From: Spongiibacteraceae bacterium
GTDB taxonomy: Bacteria; Pseudomonadota; Gammaproteobacteria; Pseudomonadales; Dasaniaceae
Assembly (NCBI GenBank): GCA_028280715.1
Contig: JANQLG010000036.1
Span: 1 to 64,000, forward strand
Direction: 5' to 3'
Length of the DNA stretch: 64,000 nt
Shown: in pieces, positions 49,765 through 58,564 of the stretch
How positions within the stretch are numbered: position 1 is the first letter of the stretch
Layout: the number at the start of each line of letters is the position of its first letter
Notes under the pieces: generated by a model
What the model was told of the DNA's origin: nothing
What the model saw: the letters and a program-made list of their open reading frames with translations, nothing else
The model's database searches: none
Position numbers and translations under genes: made by a program

Positions 49765-50649
49765 ATGAAAACCTTTGCTAGTAGTAAACAGCTGAGAAAA
49801 TCTCTTGCCCAGGAAAGAGCGCAGGGCAAAACCATTGCGTTTGTCCCTACGATGGGCAACCTGCATGATGGGCATATCGAACTTGTCCGCCAGGCGAAAA
49901 AAGTTGCCGACATCGTTGTCGCCAGCATTTTTGTTAATCCGTTGCAATTTGGCGTCAGTGAAGATCTGGATAGTTATCCCAGGACATTAGCTGCAGATAA
50001 GCAGAAGTTATTTGCTGAAGGCACACACTATCTACTCTATCCCGAAGTGGATGAGATTTATCCCGAAGGTATGGGCAGTCAAACCCTGGTGGTTGTCCCC
50101 GATTTGTCTGATACGCTTTGTGGCGCAAGCCGGCCCGGCCACTTTGCCGGTGTCGCAACAGTAGTCAATAAACTGTTTCAAATTGTTCAGCCGGATATCG
50201 CGATATTTGGCAAGAAGGATTTTCAGCAGCTGGCAATTATTGAAAAGATGGTTAAGGATTTGTGTATGCCGATCCAGATCATCGGGGTGGAGACGGTAAG
50301 AGACGTTGATGGTCTGGCCATGAGCTCCAGAAATGGCTATCTCACTGACGAGGAGCGTTCCATCGCGCCGGCATTGCACAAAACCTTATTGGAGTGCCGA
50401 GAAGCCATAGCCTGTGGTTTTGATAGTTATGAGGAGCTGGAGCAGCATTGCATTGATGCATTGAAGGAAGCAGGTTTTAAGCCCGATTACTTTTCCGTTC
50501 GCGATGCAGTAACGCTGGGTGGCGTTACTTCGCAAACTGAGCAGATAGTAATTCTGGCAGCTGCTAAACTGGGTAAGCCCAGATTGATAGATAACGTGAC
50601 GTTAACACTCAATCCGCACCAGGATTGGGGAATGTTGGCGACACATTAG
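49765..50649 (+). CDS. panC: Pantothenate synthetase
   Basis: The roughly 294-residue enzyme joins pantoate and beta-alanine using ATP. It shows the HIGH-like VPTMGNLHDGHIELV, IFVNPLQFG, DIAIFGKKDFQQL and the KMSKS-like AMSSRNGYL. The ATG at 49765 follows AGGAAG; a TTG at 49756 is less likely. The 263-base gap after panB may hold its own promoter. Confidence 0.97.
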   Translation: MKTFASSKQLRKSLAQERAQGKTIAFVPTMGNLHDGHIELVRQAKKVADIVVASIFVNPLQFGVSEDLDSYPRTLAADKQKLFAEGTHYLLYPEVDEIYPEGMGSQTLVVVPDLSDTLCGASRPGHFAGVATVVNKLFQIVQPDIAIFGKKDFQQLAIIEKMVKDLCMPIQIIGVETVRDVDGLAMSSRNGYLTDEERSIAPALHKTLLECREAIACGFDSYEELEQHCIDALKEAGFKPDYFSVRDAVTLGGVTSQTEQIVILAAAKLGKPRLIDNVTLTLNPHQDWGMLATH

Positions 50650-50707
50650 CCTTTAATTGTTTGGCCGTACTGAAACGGCAATTTTACACAGTTCGGTAGG
50701 GTAAGAT

Positions 50708-51091
50708 ATGCAATCCATTATGCTAAAGGCAAAGCTTCATAAAGCGACAGTGACTCATGCAGTGTTGGATTATGAAGGTTCATGCGCTATCGATGGCCAG
50801 CTATTAGATATGGCTGGCATTAGAGAGTACGAACAAATTCAAATTTACAACATCACTACGGGTGACCGGTTTACTACCTATGCTATTCGCGGTGAAGAAG
50901 GCTCTCGTATGATATCGGTGAATGGTGCTGCAGCGCATAAAGCCAGTGTTGGGGACACAGTGATCATTTGTGCCTATGCCAATTACACCGAGGAAGAACT
51001 GGCTAATTTTAAACCACGCATGATTTATATGAATGAGGACAACTCAGTTAGCCACAACAGCAATGCAATACCCGTTCAGCTGGCCAGTTAA
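50708..51091 (+). CDS. panD: Aspartate 1-decarboxylase proenzyme
   Basis: The 127-residue proenzyme makes beta-alanine for panC. The self-cleavage site G24-S25 in DYEGSCAID forms the pyruvoyl group, and [19 protein letters not shown] is present. Length equals the E. coli enzyme. panB, panC and panD in a row give a complete set for pantothenate from ketoisovalerate except for ketopantoate reductase. Confidence 0.97.
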   Translation: MQSIMLKAKLHKATVTHAVLDYEGSCAIDGQLLDMAGIREYEQIQIYNITTGDRFTTYAIRGEEGSRMISVNGAAAHKASVGDTVIICAYANYTEEELANFKPRMIYMNEDNSVSHNSNAIPVQLAS

Positions 51092-51249
51092 CTTAAATCT
51101 TCATTAAAAACGATTTCACGTAACATTTAACCTTTTTTGCTCAGCAAGAATTGCGTATCCTTCCCTGCCAGATAATACAGGTGCTTGTTCAAGTGTCTGT
51201 CATAATACACTTTCAAAAGTAATAACAATCCATGGTTGGGGCATGCGCT

Positions 51250-53187
51250 ATGAGCGAACACAAAGTCTATTCAGTACCTGCAGAATTTGCAGCCAATGCA
51301 CATATAGATGAGGCAAGGTACCAAGAACTTTATCAGCAATCCGTCGAAAGCCCGGATCAGTTTTGGTCTGAGCAGGCACAATCTTTTCTGAGCTGGCAGA
51401 AACCTTTCGAAAAAGTCTGTGAATTTGATTTTGTGAAGGGCCAGGCGAGTTGGTTTGAAGGCGGCAAAATCAATGTCACTGTTAATTGTATAGATAGACA
51501 CTTAGTAGAACGTGGCCAGCAGACAGCCATCATTTGGGAAGGGGATGATCCCGAAGACTCGGCGACTATCAGCTACCAGGAATTGCATCAGGAAGTGTGT
51601 AAGCTGGCTAATGTGCTCAAGGACAGAGGTGTTAAAAAGGGAGATCGAGTTTGTATTTATATGCCGATGGTAGTTGAGGCGGCTTACGCAATGCTTGCTT
51701 GTGCGCGTATTGGCGCGGTTCACTCTATTGTCTTCGGCGGTTTTTCTCCCGAAGCGCTAAAGGACCGTATTCTCGATTCAGATTGCCAAACAGTGATTAC
51801 TGCTGACGAAGGTGTTAGAGGCGGTAGGTTAATTCCCCTAAAAGCGAATGTCGATAAAGCGCTGGCTGATTGTCCAAATGTCAGCACAGTGTTGGTTGTC
51901 AGGCGCACTGGCAACGATATCGGGTGGAACGAAAGTCGGGACATTTGGTATCAGGATGCTGTGGCCTCTGTATCTGACAGTTGCGAAGCTGAACTCATGG
52001 ACCCAGAAGATCCATTGTTCATTTTATATACCTCCGGTTCAACAGGTAAACCTAAAGGGGTGTTGCATACCACAGCTGGCTACCTATTACAGGCGGCAAT
52101 GACCTTCAAATACACCTTTGATTATAAAGATGGTGAAGTGTTTTGGTGTACCGCTGATGTGGGTTGGGTAACAGGGCATTCTTACTGTGTGTATGGCCCC
52201 TTGGCTAATGGTGCAACTACCTTATTATTTGAAGGCGTTCCTACCTATCCTGATGCCGGGCGTTGTTGGCAGGTGTGTGATAAGCACCAGGTTGCGATTT
52301 TCTACACTGCACCCACCGCAATCCGTGCATTAATGGGGCAGGGCGATGATTATGTAACGCGCTATTCTCGCAGCTCAATCAGGTTGTTAGGTACGGTAGG
52401 TGAGCCCATCAATCCAGAAGCCTGGGAGTGGTATTACCATGTGGTTGGTGATGAGCGCTGCCCAATTGTTGATACATGGTGGCAGACAGAAACCGGCGCT
52501 CACATGTTAACGCCATTGCCTGGTGCTACCCCATTGAAGCCAGGCTCGGCTACTAGACCTTTCTTTGGTGTGCAGCCAGTATTGCTCGATCAGGAAGGCA
52601 ATGAATTAGAAGGTGCCGTTGAAGGTAATTTAGCGATTAAAGCCTCTTGGCCCAGTCAGATTCGCAGTGTCTTTGGTGATCATCAGCGCATGATCGATAC
52701 CTATTTCAGTACTTACCCTGGTTACTATTTTACTGGTGATGGTGCACGCCGCGACGAAGATGGCTATTACTGGATTACAGGCCGTGTCGATGATGTGTTA
52801 AACGTATCGGGCCACCGCATGGGGACTGCTGAAGTAGAAAGTGCATTGGTGTTGCACGATGCTGTCGCTGAAGCGGCAGTGGTCGGTTACCCGCACGATG
52901 TTAAGGGGCAGGGCATTTACGCCTTTGTCACGCTAATGAGTGGTGGGCAGCCTTCAGATGAGCTATTGAAGGAGCTTATTGGGTTATGTGTTCAAGAAAT
53001 TGGACCAATTGCTAAGCCTGACTTAATTCAATGGGCGCCCGGCCTGCCAAAAACCCGCTCAGGAAAAATCATGCGCAGAATTTTGCGTAAAGTAGCTGCT
53101 AATGAGCTGGACAATTTAGGTGATACATCAACGCTGGCAGACCCTTCAGTGGTTGATGAATTAATCGATCACCGATTAAATCGCTAA
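51250..53187 (+). CDS. acs: Acetyl-CoA synthetase
   Basis: The roughly 645-residue enzyme activates acetate with ATP and CoA. Landmarks: [20 protein letters not shown], the AMP motif [47 protein letters not shown] and the acetylatable lysine in [14 protein letters not shown]. The ATG at 51250 gives the usual MSE start; the ATG at 51232 adds six residues. In Pseudomonas acs is under carbon catabolite control, relevant to the sRNAs nearby. Confidence 0.96.
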   Translation: MSEHKVYSVPAEFAANAHIDEARYQELYQQSVESPDQFWSEQAQSFLSWQKPFEKVCEFDFVKGQASWFEGGKINVTVNCIDRHLVERGQQTAIIWEGDDPEDSATISYQELHQEVCKLANVLKDRGVKKGDRVCIYMPMVVEAAYAMLACARIGAVHSIVFGGFSPEALKDRILDSDCQTVITADEGVRGGRLIPLKANVDKALADCPNVSTVLVVRRTGNDIGWNESRDIWYQDAVASVSDSCEAELMDPEDPLFILYTSGSTGKPKGVLHTTAGYLLQAAMTFKYTFDYKDGEVFWCTADVGWVTGHSYCVYGPLANGATTLLFEGVPTYPDAGRCWQVCDKHQVAIFYTAPTAIRALMGQGDDYVTRYSRSSIRLLGTVGEPINPEAWEWYYHVVGDERCPIVDTWWQTETGAHMLTPLPGATPLKPGSATRPFFGVQPVLLDQEGNELEGAVEGNLAIKASWPSQIRSVFGDHQRMIDTYFSTYPGYYFTGDGARRDEDGYYWITGRVDDVLNVSGHRMGTAEVESALVLHDAVAEAAVVGYPHDVKGQGIYAFVTLMSGGQPSDELLKELIGLCVQEIGPIAKPDLIQWAPGLPKTRSGKIMRRILRKVAANELDNLGDTSTLADPSVVDELIDHRLNR

Positions 53188-53209
53188 ATTCAAAAATAAG
53201 TATAAAGAA

Positions 53210-53245
53210 ATGCCTCCTCATACAACATACAACAAGAGGAGGCAT
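53210..53245. terminator. Inverted repeat between acs and the MORN gene
   Basis: A perfect 10-bp stem ATGCCTCCTC / GAGGAGGCAT with a 16-base loop lies between convergent genes. On the minus strand it is followed by TTTCTTTATAC, so it may mainly end the MORN transcript. Confidence 0.6.
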
Positions 53246-53325
53246 GGGGAGAGCAGTCGGTTAAGACTGATACGAGCGTTTTTATTATTGGTTGCTGCTT
53301 AGTTTAAGTATTACGATTTTGGTCG

Positions 53326-53841
53326 TTATCGGCATTGACCTAGCTGACATCTATACACGCCGCCATTAGTTGTGTAGTACATGCCGTTGTAGCGTTTGTT
53401 ATTTCTGAATTCACCTTCGAAACGGTTGCCATTGGACCAGACAAAAATGCCTTTGCCGTGGCGTTTGTCATCGAACCACTCGCCTTCGTAGCTGCTACCT
53501 CGCGCCCAGGTGTATTTACCCTGGCCATGGCGCTGGCCATTTTCCCATTGGCCACTGTAGATACTGCCGTCAGCTGCCGTGAATTTGCCTTCGCCATTTA
53601 ATATGCCTTGAGTAAATTCGCCAGACAGTTGATTACCGTTGTAAAAGGTTACTGTACCTGAGCCATTTGGTTTTCCATTTTCACATTGGCCGCGATAAGT
53701 ACCCGAATCGCCACTAGCAGAATCAATATAAGGTACTTTGCAATATTCCAGGTCCGATGCATCAGCTGAAGGCGCTGCTACCGAAACAACTACATGGGCC
53801 ATTGATGAAATGAAAAACAATATTGGTATATGCTTTTTCAT
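53326..53841 (-). CDS. Exported MORN-repeat protein
   Basis: The roughly 171-residue protein has a signal peptide (HIPILFFISSMAHVVVSVAA) and about five MORN repeats (YSGQWENGQRHGQGKYTW, YEGEWFDDKRHGKGIF, FEGEFRNNKRYNGMYY). The ends carry cysteines in EYCKVPY, QCENG and YRCQLGQC that could form disulfides. MORN repeats form elongated beta hairpin sheets; their bacterial function is mostly unknown. The ATG at 53841 follows AAGGGGAG by 5-6 bases, so I prefer it over the ATG at 53865. Confidence 0.85.
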   Translation of the reverse strand: MKKHIPILFFISSMAHVVVSVAAPSADASDLEYCKVPYIDSASGDSGTYRGQCENGKPNGSGTVTFYNGNQLSGEFTQGILNGEGKFTAADGSIYSGQWENGQRHGQGKYTWARGSSYEGEWFDDKRHGKGIFVWSNGNRFEGEFRNNKRYNGMYYTTNGGVYRCQLGQCR

Positions 53842-53865
53842 TTTTTCTCCCCTTCCGTTCAACAT

Positions 53866-54603
53866 GGAATCAATGGGTTATCAGTTCAGTTTCAGACTAT
53901 CTCAGCGCGTAATGGCCAGCAATTGTAAAAAGTGAACTAAATCACGGTGAAATTTTTACAGACGTCTCTAAGATTATTTTTGGCAGAAATACTGGATAAA
54001 ATGAGTGAAAAATATTTGTCATTTGATCTGGTTTTTGAATTTTTTTGTCAAAGAACCGCCAATTTTTATAAGAAAAAAAATACCTAAAGCTTGTTTAATT
54101 TAAAAACAACAAAAAAATGACGTGAGTTGATAGCTGAAAACAAATATATCGGTATGTGTGAATAAAAAAGGCTTAATTCGAGTGCAGAAGCAAATAATTT
54201 TTTAATGTTTGTGCTAGGTTTGTACTAGATAAAAGATTGTTTTTAATAATAATTTCATTAGCTTGAGATATTGTTTAGTCAGTTTTTCATTTTCCGTTAG
54301 AAAAATGACAATGTAAACGGCCAGGTTTTGATAACCATAAAGCTTTTTTGGGGCATCGATCATTGAGAAAAAGTCTAAAGCGAAAGAAGTTGATTGATGA
54401 TTTTTGGCAAATTTAGCTCTGTCAGTTTCCATAGAAACCTATTGTTGAGGCCTTAGATAGTAGCTGACAGGTTAAAATGCAATTGGCATAATGCTTTCAT
54501 TCCTATTTAAACGGTCGTTGTCGAGACAGTTATTGACGGCTTTTTGATGCAGTGTGTGCCGTAACTACCTGATATAAGCTACATAGTTAAGGATATTAAA
54601 CCC
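53866..54603. other. AT-rich intergenic region, no firm gene
   Basis: This 738-base AT-rich stretch lies between two divergent genes. A 72-codon frame on the minus strand (54214-54432) has a weak AGG before its ATG and no known features; I do not call it a gene. The last 30 bases hold the fbp ribosome binding site (AAGGA). Confidence 0.55.
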
Positions 54604-55575
54604 ATGCAACCTCTTAGACAGTATCTGGCAACTAATAATATTGAGCCAAGCCTTATCACCCTTATCGATGTTCTGGCGATAGCTTGTAAAGACATTGCTT
54701 TTCGTCTTCAGCAGGGAGCGATGTCCGGTATTCTCGGGTCTGCTGGTGAGGAAAATGTTCAGGGCGAGACGCAAAAAAAGCTGGATGTGATTTCCAATGA
54801 CTTACTGAAAAATTATCTATTGGCATCAGGTGTAGTGAAGGCTTTAGCTTCGGAAGAGGAAGAAACTATTGTTAGTGGCAATGAGGCAGGTTCCTATTTA
54901 GTATGTTTTGACCCTCTTGATGGCTCATCTAATATTGATATCAATAGTATGGTGGGAACAATTTTTTCCATTTTTTCAGCGGCGGAAGGTAGTGCTGTCA
55001 ATGAAAAGTCTTTTCTTCAGCCAGGTCGCCAGCAACTGGCAGCAGGTTATGTGCTTTACGGTCCTTCGGTAATGCTAGTGCTGACCACTGGCGATGGCGT
55101 GCAAATGTATACCCTCGATCAACGTATTGGTGAATTTGTATTGACCAATGATCATGTTGTTATTCCTGAAGAAACCAAAGAGTTTGCCGTTAATATGTCG
55201 AACCAGCGGTTTTGGGCAGAACCTAAACAACGTTATGTGGAGGATCTGCTGGCTGGTAGTGAAGGTCCACGCGCAAAAAATTTCAATATGCGCTGGATGG
55301 CTGCGATGGTAGCTGATGTGCATCGCATTCTTTGCCGTGGTGGAATATTTACTTACCCCTGGGATAGTCGTGATCCTGACAAGGCTGGTAAGCTGCGTTT
55401 GATGTATGAAGCTAACCCTATGGGTTTTCTTGTGGAACAGGCTGGTGGTAAGGCCTATACCGATAAAATGCCGATTCTGGATATAGAGCCGGAGCATATC
55501 CACCAGCGAGTTCCGGTATTTTTAGGCGCAGCCAACGAAGTGACAACCTGCGTTGAATACCATCAGAGTTCATAG
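54604..55575 (+). CDS. fbp: Fructose-1,6-bisphosphatase class I
   Basis: The 323-residue gluconeogenic enzyme has [18 protein letters not shown], the metal-binding ASEEEE and [14 protein letters not shown] motif, and [20 protein letters not shown] at the C-terminal active site. It is followed after 6 bases by sfsA. Carbon flow from acetate through acs to gluconeogenesis makes its neighbourhood sensible. Confidence 0.96.
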   Translation: MQPLRQYLATNNIEPSLITLIDVLAIACKDIAFRLQQGAMSGILGSAGEENVQGETQKKLDVISNDLLKNYLLASGVVKALASEEEETIVSGNEAGSYLVCFDPLDGSSNIDINSMVGTIFSIFSAAEGSAVNEKSFLQPGRQQLAAGYVLYGPSVMLVLTTGDGVQMYTLDQRIGEFVLTNDHVVIPEETKEFAVNMSNQRFWAEPKQRYVEDLLAGSEGPRAKNFNMRWMAAMVADVHRILCRGGIFTYPWDSRDPDKAGKLRLMYEANPMGFLVEQAGGKAYTDKMPILDIEPEHIHQRVPVFLGAANEVTTCVEYHQSS

Positions 55576-55581
55576 TTACTC

Positions 55582-56301
55582 GTGAAACAGCCCCCGCTGA
55601 TACCTGCTGTATTAGTTCGTCGCTATAAACGTTTTCTTGCCGATGTGATTTTAGCTGATGGACAGCAAATAACCGTTTATTGTCCCAATACCGGTGCAAT
55701 GACAGGTTGTGCTGATCCTGGCAGTCGAGTATGGCTGTCACAATCCAATAATCCGAAACGCAAATATCAATATACCTGGGAGCTAGTGGAAACTGGTGAA
55801 GGGCACAGGGTTTGTGTCCATTCGGCATTGGCAAATAAGATAACAGAAGAAGCGATTGAAAATGGGTTTGTTAAGGAATTGCAGTGCTATTCGACACTGA
55901 AAAAAGAAGTTAAATATGGTGCCGAAAAAAGCCGCATAGATATTTTGTTAGAGAATGAGATGGAAAAGTGTTTCATTGAAGTAAAAAGTGTCACGCTATT
56001 AGAGCAGAGAGATGATAATACAGCGATAGGTTTTTTCCCTGATGCTGTCAGTGAACGGGGTAGTCGACATTTGCGCGAGTTGATACATATGGTGGAACAG
56101 GGGCATAGAGCTGTATTGTTATTTTGTGTGTTGCATACAGGGATTAAGTCGGTAGCGCCGGCCTATCATATTGATTCAGTCTATGCTGTGACCTTAAAAG
56201 AAGCGATTAAAGCGGGTGTAGAAGTGCTGGTTTATGGTGCGGATATATCAAAAGAAAAGATAGAAATTGTTAGAGGCCTGACTTTTAATGCGTCGGTATA
56301 A
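55582..56301 (+). CDS. sfsA: SfsA family protein (sugar fermentation stimulation homolog)
   Basis: The 239-residue protein fits SfsA: VRRYKRFLADVILADGQQIT, YCPNTGAMTGCADPG, KYQYTWELVE, EVKYGAEKSRIDILL and the FIEVKSVTLL nuclease-like motif with FFPDAVSERGSRHLREL. It has a SfsA/PD-(D/E)XK-like fold and probably acts on nucleic acid, although its cellular role is unresolved. GTG start. Confidence 0.95.
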   Translation: MKQPPLIPAVLVRRYKRFLADVILADGQQITVYCPNTGAMTGCADPGSRVWLSQSNNPKRKYQYTWELVETGEGHRVCVHSALANKITEEAIENGFVKELQCYSTLKKEVKYGAEKSRIDILLENEMEKCFIEVKSVTLLEQRDDNTAIGFFPDAVSERGSRHLRELIHMVEQGHRAVLLFCVLHTGIKSVAPAYHIDSVYAVTLKEAIKAGVEVLVYGADISKEKIEIVRGLTFNASV

Positions 56302-56563
56302 ATAAGTATAAATACGTAAAAGAAAGCCTGGTTACTTCGGAAAATTATACAAACTTATGGTGTATATTCAGTTCTGAAATATTCAAAAAGACTAATAGTT
56401 GTAGATGACACATTTTTCACTGATTTAATAATGATTTGATAAAAAGTACCATAAAATTAGTAGGCTGAATTCATCTCTTCTGCGTAGACTAGGAGTAGAT
56501 ATACAGGAAACCAAGTTGTTTAAACCTAGCTAATCTAACAATGGAAACTTTGGCAGGGATAAT

Positions 56564-56854
56564 ATGATGACTGTATTTGAAGCCAGCGCTAATCTAAAAG
56601 TCTTACCGCATTCGCTTGTACAACAATTTCATTTTACTGATCAGGAAGCGTTGCTTTGTTTGGGGCTTGTGCAGGGAAAAAGCTTCGAAGAAGTAGCTGA
56701 TGAACTTAAAATAGATAGAAGTGAACTTCGCGGTAGTTATAAAAGTTTGTTGAGGAAAACAGGTTCTGGAACAGAGGCGAAATTAATTACAACTGTATTA
56801 TCGAATCCTTCGGTATCTGAACTTTCGAATTCCAATTTTGAAAAAAACGCTTAG
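56564..56854 (+). CDS. Stand-alone LuxR-type helix-turn-helix protein
   Basis: The 96-residue protein consists mostly of a GerE/LuxR-like DNA-binding domain: FTDQEALLCLGLVQGKSFEE, then VADELKIDRSELRGSYKSLLRKTG and TEAKLITTVL. No receiver or ligand domain is attached. It has a weak AGGGA before the first ATG (a second ATG follows). It overlaps the convergent cyclic-nucleotide-binding gene by 4 bases at the stop codons. Confidence 0.7.
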   Translation: MMTVFEASANLKVLPHSLVQQFHFTDQEALLCLGLVQGKSFEEVADELKIDRSELRGSYKSLLRKTGSGTEAKLITTVLSNPSVSELSNSNFEKNA

Positions 56855-57330
56855 CAGATATGTGAAGAGCTACTAGCAATTTGTAATTGAAACCAGCGAT
56901 CATCGGCAGCGCGCAAACGGCGACTAACTTCTCGCGCAATATTCATTTGAATTAATAAAAATTGTTCAATGTTCTGCTGATAAAGTGTATGCAGAGCACT
57001 TGATGGAATTTTAATCGCCGTGCATTCCGTTTCAGCTCTTACCGATGCACTGCGTGGCGTGAAATCAATCATTGCCAGTTCGCCAAAACAGTGGCCCTTT
57101 TCGGCATGACGCATAATATATTCTTTGTCGTCAGCCTTTTTAAAAATAGCAACGCGTCCTTTTTCTAACAGGTAAAGTGAGTCGCCGCGCTCGCCCTGAT
57201 GAAAAAAATAATCGCCCGGCTTCATATGCTGCGTTTCCGACAGGCTTAATATAAGCTTGACACTTTCATCGGAGATGGCACCGAAAAAAGGCATTGCCTG
57301 TAGTAAGTGGATACGTTCTTCCGATGACAT
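56851..57330 (-). CDS. Cyclic-nucleotide-binding domain protein
   Basis: The roughly 159-residue protein is one cNMP-binding domain: MPFFGAISDESVKLILSLSE, MKPGDYFFHQGERGDSLYLL, KGRVAIFKK, and the phosphate-binding cassette GHCFGELAMIDFTPRSASVRAE. It lacks a Crp helix-turn-helix, so it is not a transcription factor by itself. It follows the PfkB kinase gene on the same strand. The ATG at 57330 is chosen over 57375, giving a normal domain start. Confidence 0.8.
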   Translation of the reverse strand: MSSEERIHLLQAMPFFGAISDESVKLILSLSETQHMKPGDYFFHQGERGDSLYLLEKGRVAIFKKADDKEYIMRHAEKGHCFGELAMIDFTPRSASVRAETECTAIKIPSSALHTLYQQNIEQFLLIQMNIAREVSRRLRAADDRWFQLQIASSSSHIC

Positions 57331-57383
57331 GATAACTAAGTCCTTAACATGTCGGCGGCGAAGATTCGCCGCCATCTGAGCTA

Positions 57384-58382
57384 TTAGGCAGTAATACTAG
57401 CCAGTAGTTCAGAGTGTCGATCAAGGTGCAGACGAGGGCCATAATCACTAACCACTGTTGCTGAGGCGAGGCTGGCCAACTTGCCGGCTTGGGCAAAATC
57501 GTGGCCATGACTGATGGCGTAAAGGAAGGCGCCTGCAAACATATCGCCAGCACCGTTGGTGTCAATTGCCTGAACACTGTGGGGCTCTATTTCAATAGTC
57601 TTCTCTCCATCATAGACTATGGCGCCCTTGGCACCCAACGTAACGGCAAAGCTATCGGCAGTTTCTTTCAATAGTGTGATTGCCTCATCAAGGTCGTCGG
57701 TATTTGTCCAGCCCTTAGCTTCGGCTTCATTGCAAAATAACAGATTGACTCGATCGCCAATCATTTCCTTAAGACCTTCTTTAAAAAAATCCACCATTCC
57801 GGGGTCTGACAGGCTAATGGCTGTTTTCACACCATGTTGGTTGGCGATTTTCATGGCTTCAATAGCAGCAGTGAGGCCGGAAGGTGATGTTACCAAGTAG
57901 CCTTCAATGTAGAGATATTCCGATTCAGTAATGGCGGCCTGGTTTAGCTCATTAACTGATAATGAGGCGCTGATCCCCAAGTAGGTATTCATGCTGCGTT
58001 CGGCATCAGGGCTGATTAGCACTAGGCATTTCCCGGTGATACCCTGATCGTTATGGGATTGGTTGTTACACTCGACACCGGCTTCCTTCAGATCATTGAG
58101 GAAAAATTCGCCATTGCTGTCATTAGCGACTTTGCAGGAGTAATAGGCCTTGGCACCGAAGCAGCTGGCAGCATAAATACTGTTACAGGCTGAACCACCG
58201 CTGGCGCGTTTGGCATGTACTAGATGGCCCTCTAAGTGGCGAGTTAATTCGTGCTGTCGTTCTTCATCGACCAGCGTCATCAGGCCCTTTTCCACCGACA
58301 TGTTGATCAAGTCTTCATCGGTGACATCAATTTCGGTATCGACCAATGCCGCACCGAGTCCATAGATATGATATTTTTTCAT
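57384..58382 (-). CDS. PfkB-family carbohydrate/adenosine kinase
   Basis: The 332-residue enzyme has the ribokinase-fold pattern: HIYGLGAALVDTEIDVTDED, ASGGSACNSIYAASCFGAKA, NEAEAKGW and the PfkB signature DTNGAGDMFAGAFLYAISHG with the catalytic aspartate. Closest type is adenosine/inosine-guanosine kinase. The start at 58382 (MKKYHIYGLG) is clear; an upstream extension to 58769 would read into mrcB. The gene precedes the cNMP-binding gene and is divergent from mrcB. Confidence 0.92.
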   Translation of the reverse strand: MKKYHIYGLGAALVDTEIDVTDEDLINMSVEKGLMTLVDEERQHELTRHLEGHLVHAKRASGGSACNSIYAASCFGAKAYYSCKVANDSNGEFFLNDLKEAGVECNNQSHNDQGITGKCLVLISPDAERSMNTYLGISASLSVNELNQAAITESEYLYIEGYLVTSPSGLTAAIEAMKIANQHGVKTAISLSDPGMVDFFKEGLKEMIGDRVNLLFCNEAEAKGWTNTDDLDEAITLLKETADSFAVTLGAKGAIVYDGEKTIEIEPHSVQAIDTNGAGDMFAGAFLYAISHGHDFAQAGKLASLASATVVSDYGPRLHLDRHSELLASITA

Positions 58383-58564
58383 GAGTAAGCTTTTGTTGTA
58401 GAAATATGGAATGTTAAAAATAATAGCTGTCTTATCAAGATAATGGTGCTCTTGAAAGCAAGCCCGAACCAATAACAGAGTCAGCCGATCATTATCCCGG
58501 TTGGCTGATGTAATGCAATCTTCGTTTATTAGACTTAATTCACAGCAGCTAACTTTTAAAATTA

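Noticed and set aside
54214-54432. 72-codon frame in the AT-rich spacer before fbp
   Set aside because: Low-complexity AT-rich sequence with a weak ribosome binding site and no features; kept as a possibility only.
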